Below, one piece after another: positions 20,968-32,609 of a stretch of DNA of 64,000 nucleotides. Origin of the DNA: Microstegium vimineum (Eukaryota > Streptophyta > Magnoliopsida > Poales > Poaceae); the NCBI GenBank assembly GCA_022036555.1, contig CM039129.1, positions 30,740,553 through 30,804,552 of the forward strand, given 5' to 3'. The notes under the pieces are model-generated. The model searched no databases, was not told the DNA's origin, and saw only the letters and a list, made by a program, of their open reading frames with translations. The translations under genes were made by a program, and so were the position numbers. How positions within the stretch are numbered: the stretch's first letter is position 1; each line of letters starts with the position of its first letter.

Positions 20968-23900
20968 ATGTCCGCGCGCCCGCCACCGCCGCCGCGCCCG
21001 CGCCTGGCGCTGCCACCGCGCTCGACGGCGGAGTCGCTCTTCACGGGCGCGGGCGACGCCAGCCCCGGTCCGCTCACGCTCGCCTCAGCGCTCTTCCCCT
21101 CTGACGCCGACGGCGGCGGAGGCGCCTCCTCCTCCTCCGCGACCTTCACGCAGCTGCTCACCGGCTCCCTCGCGCCGCCTCCACAGCAGCATGAGGCGGA
21201 GAGGGTACGAGGCGGCGGGGTCGCGAGAGCCGGGCCGGCGCTCTCGGTGGCTCCGCCGGCATCGGCGTCCGCTGGCGCGTCCTTCTTCACGGTGCCCCCC
21301 GGCCTCAGCCCTTCCGGTTTGCTCGACTCCCCTGGGCTGCTCTTCTCGCCCGCCATGGTACGTCGTCACGCCGGCTGCAACCTCTTGCTTGCTTGCTGGA
21401 AGAAAATATTGCAACTTTTCTTTTGTTTCATTTCAGACGCAAAAAAAAAAATAGATTTTTGGATGTTTGCGGTTCTTGGTTAATTAGCTTCGGTGAACTC
21501 CTTTTGTTTGTGGTTTTGGTAGCAACTAATAAAACTCTAAAAGAACATATGTATGCTATAATCGCCTTTTTTTCACCACGGTAGCGTTACTACGAGATAT
21601 TAAGAGAGACAAGAGTGTTATAGAATGTATTTTTAAGACAAAAAGTGGTTTTATATGGTCCTTATTTCATAGTAGTTCATAGATTGTTGTGAAACATGCT
21701 CCATTTCTTTCCCTTGTGGCATGACTTCGTTCGATCTGGGTCCATTAATCTGTTCATCTACGGTGTTTTCCTTTTGAATGATGCTAAAAAATAGAAGAAG
21801 AAAAAAATCAAGCAGCATGGGAACCTGGAACTTCTGAAAGGTGGCACTTTTGCAGTTCCGTCAGTGCTTTTAGTGAGATGGTTACCTATAATGTACTGAT
21901 CATGTAGGGATAAGGCCCATATGTTTGTCCCAAAACGCATAAAGCCACCTTACTATATTTGTATGTGGCACTCACTGCAGGGCACTGAATAATATCAGCC
22001 TACTAAGATAGATATGTGATGCTTCTTGATCTTTTAGATATGCCAAGTGGTGATTCGGTACATTGCATTTACATAATTGTACTACTGCCAGTGTGATGGT
22101 TGCAAGTTGGCACACTACCTTGATACTGATCGTACAAACTACAAACTTTCTAGTGAAAAAAAAATGTTATTTGCTATAGTGTAATTTGGAAGCATGTTAC
22201 TCATTTTGAGGTGTTTATATATACTGGCCTCCAATTAGCTCTGCTCAGCAGAAGTTGTACAAAAGCTCCTAGTTTGTTTGTGTTGAATCGTTGTTCCATA
22301 TTCGCAATATCTGGTAGGTAGAGCCATATAGCAATTTGGAGGCTAAACTTGTAATTTTGTTAATATAAATCCTGAACTAAGTAAACCAGTGTAAATGGGG
22401 CAAAAGTTCACCATTTGATGGTAAGAACAGCCAAACTGTCGTAAATTCTTGTTCAATATTTCCTACCTAAGCAGTGTCCATTGCTGGAGCTTCTGCTTAG
22501 TCCTGAAGAAATAGAGTGAATTGAAATTTTCTGATCACTCTCTATTCGATATTTATACAGGGGGTTTTGGAATGTCGCACCAGCAGGCCCTGGCTCAAGT
22601 TACAGCCCAAGCAACCCATTCTCCACTCAGAATGTTTGATCACCTTGAACAGCCATCTTTCTCCACAGCTGCAACAACGTCTGGAGTTCTACAGCATATG
22701 AATTCTGCAGCCAGTATGACAGGAATTTCAGATATGACAATGGCAACAGTAAATAATGAGAATGCATCCTTTCAGTCTGCTGAGGCATCTCAGAGGTATC
22801 AAGTTAATGCCCCTGTTGATAAGCCTGCTGATGATGGCTACAACTGGCGGAAATATGGTCAGAAGGTGGTAAAGGGAAGTGATTGTCCAAGGAGCTATTA
22901 CAAGTGCACACATCCCAATTGTCCGGTCAAGAAAAAGGTAGAGCACGCAGAGGATGGTCAGATATCTGAGATCATATACAAAGGCAAACACAATCACCAA
23001 CGTCCACCAAATAAGAGGGCAAAAGATGGCAACTCTTCAGCAGCTGATCAAAATGAACAATCTAATGATACCACATCAGGCTTGTCAGGTGCCAAGAGAG
23101 ATCAGGACAATATATATGGGATGTCTGAGCAAGCATCTGGTTTAAGTGACGGAGATGATATGGATGATGGTGAATCAAGGCCACATGAAGCGGATGACGC
23201 TGATAATGAGAGCAAAAGAAGGTAAGTTTAGCTAGCTCCCAATGCAACTCCACTATGATCAGATTGTTCTTTCACAAAACTAATTCCTTTAATGGTTAGG
23301 AATATACAAATTTCTTCACAAAGGACCTTGTCAGAGCCTAAGATTATTGTGCAAACAACCAGTGAGGTTGATCTTTTGGATGATGGCTATAGATGGCGCA
23401 AGTATGGGCAGAAGGTAGTCAAAGGGAATCCTCATCCAAGGTATGTTGTGTTCTCTTCAGTGTGATCTGTGTCATTTTTATATCTGCTTGTTTTTTTTAA
23501 AAGTCTGTATGGAATGTAAGGGGTAGACAACATTAAGATTTGTCTGTCTCTGCATTGATGTCACAATATATATTTTCAAAAGTTATATTGTGGAGAATAA
23601 AATGTTACCAAACTCATGCCATCTATTGGATAATATTGCTGTTCTTACTTTCACTAGTCACTACTATATGTACAATCTTTCACTACAGCCTTTTGAAATT
23701 ATATATATTGGTTTCATTTTCATGTCTCTTATAATCTACTGGGAATTCTGTAAAAAAATGAATACGCTAGGAATTGCATATGTGTGGCCTTGAACTATTC
23801 ATCGATAGTCCATACAGATACCAATATTCTCTAATTCATGCATCAGTACAACTTGCAAGCAGTGTTATCAAGTGGTCCGATTAATCGCGATTAGTCGTCC

Positions 23901-25828
23901 TAGTCAATATCCTGAAACTAGGGGCTACAACTCGATTAGGCTGATTAGCAATTAGTTTTCTGGTTGTCCGATTAGTCGGACGACTAGGGGTGGACAACCA
24001 GAAACATAATGGAATTTCTGGGCAGCTTAGGACATGGGCTGCATCTGGGATGGCTTACCTAATTTGCAACCCTTCATGCAGCCACTACCCTAGAGTTATC
24101 TTCATGCTTGATTTGAACTCTAGAACATATAGACTATAGTATATTAGTATATATTTGGTATATTAGTCCTGATATATATACGACGACGGGGACTGACCAG
24201 GGGCGACTAGTCAGCCTGGTTCACGACTAATCGTGACTAGTCACCTGGTTGCTCCCATGGCAACTAGGATTGACTAGATGACTTGATAACACTGCGTGGA
24301 AGTAATTTTTTTTTCTTCCAGTAACAGTGAAATACTAGTGTGATGCCCTGGCTTGTGTTATTGATGGAGCACGTTAGTTTAGTTAATGGTTCATTGAAGC
24401 ATGTCTTGTTAAAATATATGTGTTTCTCTCTTTGAATGAGTTTGATATGATGGGTGCATTTAAAACCTACTGTACATGCCAAAGTAATGTAGCTACTAAA
24501 CATGCATGTCTAGTTAATCAATTGCTTTTGTTTAATGTTTCATCCAGAACGTCTTTAATAGTTCCATCAACAGACTTCTGAAATAGCTTCTAGCTCAAAA
24601 AAGGAAAAAGAAAAACTTCAGATTGTTTGGCTTGTACTTGCACTGTGTGGCTTATTGGTGGAAAAGAGTTAATAAGGTTTATCCCATTCCTATGAAATGA
24701 TGGTAATATGTCCACACTGATCAATGACACATGATATGTTGTGTGAACGGTGGGCAAGAGCGCACTGCCATTCTTGGAAACTGCACCAGGGTATGAATGC
24801 CCTGGAGGCTCCATGTCGGAACGATGCCTCCGTGATGGAGTGCATACCACCAAAGTCCCTTACAACACCAGGAGCACTGCCTGAGTCTACCTCCATGACT
24901 CCATCCCCTTATGTGGGCGGCTGCAGCCTGCAGTCATCTAGCTGGCTGCTCATGTCAGAATGCACACACGAGCGGATGGACAGATTGGTCAGAGATGCTA
25001 TTTTATCATGGACTGTGGTTTCTATGATGATATTAATGAGCGTCTTAGACTTCTTTATGCTGTCCTAAAGCATTGTCATTCTTTTTTAAACGTTTGAAAT
25101 CTAGATACTAAGTAAAACCTCAGAATATCAGACGTCATCTGTGTAATTAACCTTAGATAACATACTCCATCTGAACCATTCTATTGATGTCATGAATTTA
25201 ATGGCATTTTATCATTTCATGGCTAGGTCTATGAGAAGTTAATCATTCATTGCCAGAAGTGAATGCATTGTTAACCGCCATAGACTGTTTGGTGGTGTAG
25301 TTTGAAAGAAAGGGTAGACTAGTAGGGTTAGCTATAATCTGAACCTCATAAAATATTTCTAGAAATGATGGGTTAGCTAGAGGTAAGGTTATTCATTGAA
25401 ACTATCTCAACTGGGAGCAAAGGTTGTTGGATGTAACTATCAGAGGACCGCCTGCATGATATACCTCTCTATACGGCATTACATAAAACCATGGCATGTA
25501 CTTTTACCTTACTGTTGCACTATTCACTCATTATCTAATGATACACCTCTCTACCCGTAGGAGTTACTACAAATGCACATTTGCTGGATGCAATGTCAGG
25601 AAGCACATAGAGAGGGCTTCGTCGGACCCTAAGGCTGTCATAACAACCTATGAAGGAAAGCATAACCATGAACCACCGGTTGGTCGGGGCAGCAACCAAA
25701 ATGCAGGAATATCACAACAGAAAGGGCAGAACAACATATCTAGTAATCAAGCTTCACTTCCGAGACCAGACTTCAGCAATGCTAACCAGATGCCGCTTGG
25801 GATCTTACAATTCAAGAGCGAGCAATAG
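20968..25828 (+). CDS. Group I WRKY transcription factor
   Basis: Exons: 20968-21357, 22561-23221, 23300-23440, 25561-25828. It encodes two WRKY domains, each with WRKYGQK. The N-terminal one has a C-X4-C-X22-H-X-H finger (exon 2), the C-terminal one C-X4-C-X23-H-X-H (exons 3-4). The intron after NPHPR is the conserved position in C-terminal WRKY domains. The first exon is Pro/Ala-rich with an SP cluster (GLSPSGLLDSPGLLFSP), which in group I proteins is a MAP-kinase target, and PPNKRAKDG may be a nuclear signal. Such proteins bind W-boxes (TTGAC[C/T]) in defence and development genes. Oddity: exon 1 ends in phase 0 at a strong donor (ATG then GTACGT), but exon 2 fits only if one more G follows its acceptor. 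The CDS is 1460 nt, one short of whole codons. Intron 3 is 2.1 kb and holds a hAT MITE. About 486 residues if the base is restored. Which WRKY ortholog it is, I cannot say. Confidence 0.93.
23860..24294. mobile_element. hAT-type element (MITE) in WRKY intron 3
   Basis: Perfect 14-bp inverted ends CAGTGTTATCAAGT/ACTTGATAACACTG bound a 435-bp, non-coding interior rich in TAATCG/CGACTA words. The flanks CTTGCAAG and CGTGGAAG agree at 6 of 8 positions, as an eroded 8-bp hAT duplication would. Confidence 0.85.
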
Positions 25829-28800
25829 TAACAACCAGTTGACTATGTTCGGAACCTTGCTGTTCTTGTTTGGATGACGTTCTTTTGGCAAATATGGGGT
25901 GCCTGCAATTCGTACAGTCATATGGCATCAAAGTTTTTTAAAGTCTGATAATTGAAATGGTATCAGTTTGCAGTTTTTTCCATAGATACACAGGATAGCT
26001 GATACGACACCATCATTTCTAGTTTGTACATGTTATTAAGTTCAAGCATGCAGAATGTTATACCAAGTTATTATGTATATATGCTTATGATGTTTTATAG
26101 ATGGATCAGTGGTTACATGTTTATCTTCAGATTTTATTCCCAACATCCAACAAGATATTGTATGTATTGTAATGAGATTGAAAAGAGAAGTGAATGTACA
26201 GATGTTTTTCAGTTACATTTTGCTTGCAATTTGTAGCTTTCAAGGCGTTGTAGTTTGCTGTGTTCCTTTCTTTTCCTCCTTCCAAATTTGGCTTGCTTAG
26301 TCTTCTGTGATCACTATTATCAAGAATACGTTGAAAGTACTACAAAAGCACCATTTTGCATCTGGCTACGAACTGCCCTGGATGTCTAAAGCCGGTAGGA
26401 CTGCCTGTCAATTCTTATTCAGTTCTGATGCTGTTATTTCTTGTTAGACCAATTCCCAAGATATGTAAATTCAATCTGAGGAGAAAAAAACATCTTACTT
26501 TTCCTTCGATTTTCTTGTACTAAATGGTAAATTAAAACTCACTGTTTTGGCGAGGAAAATGAAACTGTGTCTAGCTACAAGTACAGTGAACCAGTGATTC
26601 ATGTGCGTAGGCTCAAAAGCTGTCTCAGATCGACAATCGGCATGCCTACCCCACCATTATTATGAGGTACGTACAATAGTTTTTCTCTCAACTTTGGCAC
26701 TTCCTCTGTTTCTAGCCTAATGGCAGTGCGTTTTTATTAGAAAATGGAAAAGGTGTCCGGCCTCTACGCCCGTGCACATATCCAAAATAAAGATATATGT
26801 AACCTATGCGCCTAAGCATATTTTCATTCTTATGTCATGGACACTGCAAAAAATTCATGCACATCACCGTCAAGATCGGCTAGAATGTCATAATCTAATG
26901 TTGCTGCATCTGCTCCGAATCTCAGGTACTATTAGGTTGGTTGAGCACAAACTTTTTGAAGAAAAAAAATATATCATTAGGTCATAACCTCCATGAATGA
27001 TTTTCAGAGTGAAATTTGACAAGGACATTTGATCCTAGTGGTAAGCAGTGCCTTACCCTATTTTATTCCTCTGAGTTAGAGGCTTCCTGAACCACACTTG
27101 AAGCCAAAGTTACGTTTGGATTAATGTTTGTGTCCTGATGATAACTGTTAGAATATGAAGTGTTAGACTCTTTGTTTCACATTCCATCTATCCTTTCGTA
27201 TCTCCATGTATTTCTATATAAACATCTCTTGAGATTAATGGAAAGTTGAGTTGAGTTATTCCTCCTATTATTTTCCAATCACCTAAGTAGGGCTAATCAT
27301 GTGTGTGATAGCATATTAGCGTTTTTTTAAGCTTGGATCTCATACAACTAACTTTATGTGGGAATTGTACCCTAAACCTTATGTATTGCATCTTGCAAAT
27401 ACTAGGTAACATGATACCTTATATGCGTGTATCATACAGTATTCTAAATACTACTACTGCTAGGGTACTTGTTTGAACCGGAGTTGAAGTGCAATCACGC
27501 TGAAGTGACAATATGTTTTCTGGAATAATCTATTGAAACTGGGTTTTTTTTGTGATAGCCTTGAAATCCAACTTTTGAAATGTCAATATTATTCTGACCT
27601 CCTATAAAACAGTGAGTTGTCTTAGATTTCTGAATAATGTTGGGCGAGCCACTTGGTGATCCTGGCCAACAGTTTTTATCTGCTGTTTATATCAGATGTT
27701 ATTTGCTAAGAAAACTTGTGGCATGCACATTACTACTTTCTTTCACGAAATTGTGTTCTATTTTAGCATTCTTTGCTACTGGTTTCCCTGAAAACAAGAA
27801 TGCACAGGATGTTACCAATGCTTACTACTACTAACTAGTGCATCCTCATGCCAGAAAAAAAAAACATAATATAACAGCAAAACAAAGTGGTAGCTTAACT
27901 GAAAGCCAGAGAATTTGTACTCATCTCCCATTGGGTGGTACATATATACCAAAAGCCTATCAACTTCACTATGCCCTAGCTTTTCATCCTCCCAATTATT
28001 ATTCATGTAGCCTAGCCCCCAGGTACAACTTTTTTGTGATCCAGTGACACCGAAAGTCCATGCCTCTGCTGGACCAAAGTTGTTGTAACATTGTGGCGCT
28101 GGGAATCTGCACATATTTCCCAGATCTGGATTGGATTGGAGTCCCATGAATAAAGTTATTACACACACAAAAAAGCTGGTGCAAAATCATTGAAATTTTC
28201 ACCACTCACTCAGCAGCACTCACTGACTCGATCGTCCAAGTTGAAGTTGATCTGAATGGCCATGCACTCCTACAGTAGCATGTGCTCTTTTCCTGCTTGT
28301 TGCTTTGCTTTGGAATCAAGGAAAGATGCACTTGCAAATGGTGGGGCTCAGGATCTCAACGACTCAACCAAGTTGTTGCTGGCTACTCAGCTGGGTGGCA
28401 TGTCAGGGTGTGTGTGTGTGTCTGTGTGTGGACCTTATCCATCACATGATCAATCCATTCCATACAGCTAGCTGCAGTTGCTGGAATGGCGAAAAATATG
28501 TGCTGCTTATTAAATGCAAAACGTGTTTTAAGGATACCATGATCCTGATATTTATGGTCAAAAGTCTGCTAACCTGCCAACTGTTTCATATATACTTACA
28601 TCTTTGTACACATTCAACATTTTAACTACTCAAGGACCTGATCAATCAGAATCAGCATCAGAAAACAACAAGGGAACGAACCTTAAACATAGCAAATGTG
28701 GTGTGATACACTAACCCAAGTATATACTATAGTAAATAATGCATGCAAAGTCGTAGATTATTTATATGATGAAACACTATACACCCTTCTGCTGTAATTA

Positions 28801-29010
28801 TTTACAAATGTCCTCCTTATCAGTCTGATAGACCCAATGCTCGTCGTCCTAACACTATATATTAATGACCAGCCATTAATAATAACCCTTATTAGACCAA
28901 GAAAAAGGACAAGATAGGAAACCAAAAATGAAGATTTATCGATAAGCATCGACATCATGAGATGTCTGACCTTTAATTACTGATGTTCTAACACTAAAAT
29001 TGCAACAAAA
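25829..29010. other. WRKY 3' region and intergenic DNA
   Basis: The WRKY 3' untranslated region probably runs to about 26300. From there to the membrane-protein gene I see no gene. At 27149-27260 a TGTTAGAATATGAAG start with a TATATAAA box resembles part of a Copia-type LTR but lacks boundaries. A (TG)n run lies at 28408-28432. Frames at 27812-28205 on the minus strand look incidental. Confidence 0.5.
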
Positions 29011-30039
29011 TCAGGCTCTCAAGTCATCCTTGCGATCGCCATCCAGCTCCAGCTCCAGGTCCAAGAGGTGGCAAGAATGGGTGGCCTTGCAGCTCTGGTA
29101 GACCATACTGGTGACGACGGTGTCGAGGACACAGATCATGGCGTGGATATATGCGACGAGCAAACCCTCGCAGAGCATCCCCGCGGTCACCTTGCCGCCG
29201 GTGGCCGTGTACGGGCGCATGACCCGGAGCTGGAACAGCGCCTCGACGGCGGCGGCGGCGAGGCTGGCCGGCAGGGACGCGGCCACGGCGGTGGCGGCGT
29301 CGCCACCCCGGAGCAGCATGAGCAGCGCCTTGAGCATGGCGTGCGCGCCGCCGCGGCCCTCGGCGGCCGCCACCACCGTGGCCAGGTTGCACACCGCGGA
29401 CGCGTTCGCCAGCGCTACGGAGTAGACGATCACGCCGGCGGCCGACAGCGCGAGCACGGCCCTGCTCCCGTCGGGGCTGGAGGTGGGACGCGAACCGGGT
29501 GGGACAGCGCCCAGCAGGTGCAGCGCCTCGGCGACATTGAACGCGGCGAGCAGCGCGGCGAACACGGCGGCATTGGCGAGCAGCAGCGCGAGGCAGTTGA
29601 CGAGCTGCGTGCGCGCCATCGCCCGGTACGACGACCGCACGAGCCGGACGACGCCGCCGCCGGCGGATGTCTTCTCCTTCCGCCGGCGCTGGCCGTGCAA
29701 TGGCGAGCAGCAGCAGTGCACGGCGCAGGCCTTGGCGAGGAGCAGGAAGGAGAGCGAGAATGGCATGGCGGCGAGGAACGCGCAGGCGCGCTGGGACAGG
29801 CGGTGGCTGAGGAGGAAGAGCAGCTGTGACGCCGGCGGGAAGCCCGCGGCGACGAGAACGCGGCGGAGGCGGAGCGAGAGGAGGTGCGACGGCGCCAGCA
29901 GCGCTGGGTGCGAGCCCGAGAGCAGCGCGGCGGCGGAGAAGGGCAGCGCCAGGAGTGACGCCGCGGAGGACGCCGGGTGGTAGTGCCGGAAGAAGGCGTG
30001 CAGCGCCGTGCGGATCATCTTGCCGGCGCCGCCCACCAT
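29011..30039 (-). CDS. Plant multi-pass membrane protein, function unknown
   Basis: A single intact exon of 342 codons plus stop, very GC-rich. About six or seven hydrophobic segments are visible, roughly residues 26-46, 60-80, 88-110, 148-170, 200-222, 248-270 and 290-312. A basic loop (GQRRRKEKTSAG) lies near residue 120 and the tail is charged. The C-terminal half (NASAVCNLATVVAAAEGRGG, AMLKALLMLLRGG, SMVYQSCKATHSC) resembles a plant-specific family of polytopic proteins typified by Arabidopsis At4g19950/At1g31130; that comparison is from memory and moderate at best. The start is the first ATG of the frame (MVGGAGKMIRTALHAFF), with a second Met at codon 8 as an alternative. No signal peptide stands out. 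The biochemical role is unknown. Confidence 0.85.
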   Translation of the reverse strand: MVGGAGKMIRTALHAFFRHYHPASSAASLLALPFSAAALLSGSHPALLAPSHLLSLRLRRVLVAAGFPPASQLLFLLSHRLSQRACAFLAAMPFSLSFLLLAKACAVHCCCSPLHGQRRRKEKTSAGGGVVRLVRSSYRAMARTQLVNCLALLLANAAVFAALLAAFNVAEALHLLGAVPPGSRPTSSPDGSRAVLALSAAGVIVYSVALANASAVCNLATVVAAAEGRGGAHAMLKALLMLLRGGDAATAVAASLPASLAAAAVEALFQLRVMRPYTATGGKVTAGMLCEGLLVAYIHAMICVLDTVVTSMVYQSCKATHSCHLLDLELELDGDRKDDLRA

Positions 30040-30082
30040 CCCTGCTTCCCTTTCCCTTTCCCTTGTGTGCTAGCTAGTGCTA

Positions 30083-30170
30083 GTGTGTGTGTGTGTGCTT
30101 GGATGATCTTGCTTGCTCTTGATCGATGCTGGCTTGATTGATGATCGATCTTCCCTGCTTATAAGTGTGT
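30083..30170 (-). promoter_or_regulatory. Probable core promoter of the membrane-protein gene
   Basis: Read on the minus strand, CACTTATAAGCAGGG near 30155-30168 gives a TATAA-like box about 120 bp upstream of the start codon. The leader between them contains an (AC)n tract, seen as (GT)n at 30083-30099 on the plus strand, and several GATC words. The transcription start is inferred from spacing only. Confidence 0.45.
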
Positions 30171-32293
30171 GGGTGCTTCTTGTGGTGTTGGTGATTGTTG
30201 ATCGTTTGGTGCATGCTAATGCTAATGTGGTGTTGTTGGGTACATCAATTTGAGATTTTGGTTATTGGGGAAGAATGAACTTGAGGTTAGCACTGCTTGT
30301 TGGCACTTGGGAGTTGGGAGGAGTGTAGTTAGTAGTGTGGTGTAGCTAGCTGGATGGGGTTTTTGGACTTGGTAGTCAGTACGTAGTGTGTATGCCTATA
30401 TGGTTTAAGTGTTTGAATGTTGCTACCTGTCTCGTTAGGACTTACTACTTACATGATGTGGTAGCAATGTGAATGGGTCCCATTTCCTCCAAAGTGGATT
30501 CACTTTTTTTTTACAAAAATAAAAAGAAAAGAAAATTTGGGGATGAACATGAATTCCCACTTGCGCCACAGTAATGAGGATTATGAGCTAAAATCTTGGC
30601 TTAGTAGGAACCCTCAAATCCCATATATAAAGAGACCTGCTAATATGGTAGTACGTGCACTCTCTATGAAGCATGCACATGAATGATTTTGAAGAATGGA
30701 AGAAACTTCAAATCATCCTAATTGAGCTTTTATGTTAATGGTATCATACAACGAATTCAATCATCATATTTAATTTTAACCGCTGCTTTTTGTTCGGTGG
30801 GATTTGATTCCTCGGCATCTCTAGTCTCAAGGTCGTCCTCTCACGATAAGGGGCACACGGAGGTTCGTTTTGTTGGTGTGCTTTTTTCTCAGGTGTTCTC
30901 TAATCTCTTTTGAGAAAGCTTTCGGTTCTGCTTTGCTTTATTTAGGTTGAGGACTATATATGTAGTGAAAATTAATTTCTTAATAAGATGTGATGGTTGT
31001 TCGAACTTATTAGTCATGGTACAATGTTTTTCTCTCATAATAAAACAACATCAACCGACATATCAACCGCAAAAACCGTCAAATTCAGTTCAGCAAAATG
31101 TGAAATGGAAGTACATGTTCAAAAAGAAGAGAGATAAGTGTTGGAGTGGGTTCCAAGCATAGCAAACATGTCCGGGTTAGCCTTTTTTTTTTTTCTATCT
31201 CAGAGGAAAGGTTTGATTAGTTTTTTTGTCAGTAGTGTAATTAGGTGCATGCATTTCCAACCACACTGCATAATTAGTAGGTAAGTGATTTGATTGATGC
31301 ACAAACAGTGGGGAAGCAAACATAAGCTTTAAGAAAACTTTTACCGTAACAAAAGATATCCCAGCTCTGCACACACACACACACGTATATCCGTGCACAT
31401 TCTCTTGCCCTGGCACTTCCGTACAGATTGAGGAGCTGTTCTTGCCAACGAGTCTCTGAACAGTAAATATAATAACGTACGCGTGCGCCTTTTGGATACA
31501 CTGATGATACGGCCTCCAAAAACGTGGCAAAAATACCAACTTGATCAAAAGGTTTGTTTAAATGTGCTGCGTCGGTAGGAGAAAGACTGAAAGAATCTCA
31601 CAAAGGGTTCCATGACCCAGGAGCGTTTCCTTCGTGCACGAATGAAACGATGGTGAAAAGTTGAAACGAACTTGTGCTAGTTTTGTAGGCGTTTCAAAGC
31701 TGCGAGCATGTAGGGCGTGCGTATGTTGGTGGTCGATCTGTTTACAAAGTAGTGACGGTGTTTCTCTTCTCTATAATAAAAAAAATAAAAAGCATCCCTC
31801 AATGAGTTGTACAAAAGGCTGGCTTACATTTTCCATAAATTATTTGTTTTTCAGTAGGTTGCTGGTTGTATCGCTTATCATTTCACCTAGGGTACGGTGT
31901 TAGGTATAGAGGCTAATCAATATTGTTCTTGATTTGAACTAGAATTCTAAGCCAAGTGTTGCTAATTTTCTATAGCATTTTTCTTTATATATGTATCGGT
32001 ATATATTCGTCCTAATTCATCCTTGTTGGACGATTCGACCATTCAAATAGCACGCCCGGAATTGTGGCATCTGTGGAAAAATAAAGACAAGACCACACCA
32101 TCGGTTGGGCTAGGATTCTAGCTATGAGTCTGAGTCCTAAACTCAATTTAATCGCGTGGGTGGCTAATAAGTGCGAGTGCATCCAACTTTTAGCTATGAT
32201 ATATAGGAATAGCTATGCGCAACAGCGGAATAAAAAGAACACGAGAGTTTTGTTGGTACTACAAGAAAAACACATGCAACAGAAACAATAGAG
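30171..32293. other. Intergenic stretch, no gene recognised
   Basis: Mostly AT-rich, with an (AC)n run at about 31370-31385 and T-rich tracts near 30500 and 31185. Small frames at 31195-31548 (minus) and elsewhere carry no recognisable motif. Confidence 0.5.
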
Positions 32294-32609
32294 TTTTTTT
32301 TTCGAGACCGCGTCAAGACGCGTTTTTCATTAAGAAGAAGGTTTTGGAGGAACAACAAGCCACGGTAACACCCTGGTTACCTAACCCGAAGGCACCGAAC
32401 ACACACAAAGCAAAGCCAGAGACTACATTACTGAAACAACTTGCTACTGAGAAGCGAAGGCAGGGACCAGGGCCAGTCCGAGGCTAGAGCCTTGCCGCCA
32501 GGCGCCTAAAGTCTGCCAGGCACCAGGAAGCAGCCTCCTCCAGAACCGACCCAGCCAGCGCTGCGGCTTGCGTCGACACTCCATCGAAGGTTCTCGCGTT
32601 CCGCTCCTT

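Noticed and set aside
20835..21356. 173-codon minus-strand frame opposite WRKY exon 1
   Set aside because: GC-rich shadow of the coding exon; Gly/Ser/Glu-rich without any domain, while the plus-strand reading matches a group I WRKY N-terminus.
24724..25068. 114-codon frame in WRKY intron 3
   Set aside because: No domain, and comparable frames on the opposite strand. It may be a small captured fragment, but nothing supports a gene.
27149..27270. Copia LTR-like segment (TGTTAGAATATGAAG, TATATAAAC)
   Set aside because: Start and TATA-like box present, but no end, duplication or second copy.
27812..28205. Minus-strand frames of 118 and 68 codons
   Set aside because: No domain, no splice context, AT-rich intergenic surroundings.
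29068..29829. 253-codon plus-strand frame opposite the membrane-protein gene
   Set aside because: Arg/Gly/His-rich antisense shadow of a GC-rich exon. The minus-strand frame has membrane segments and a family-like pattern.
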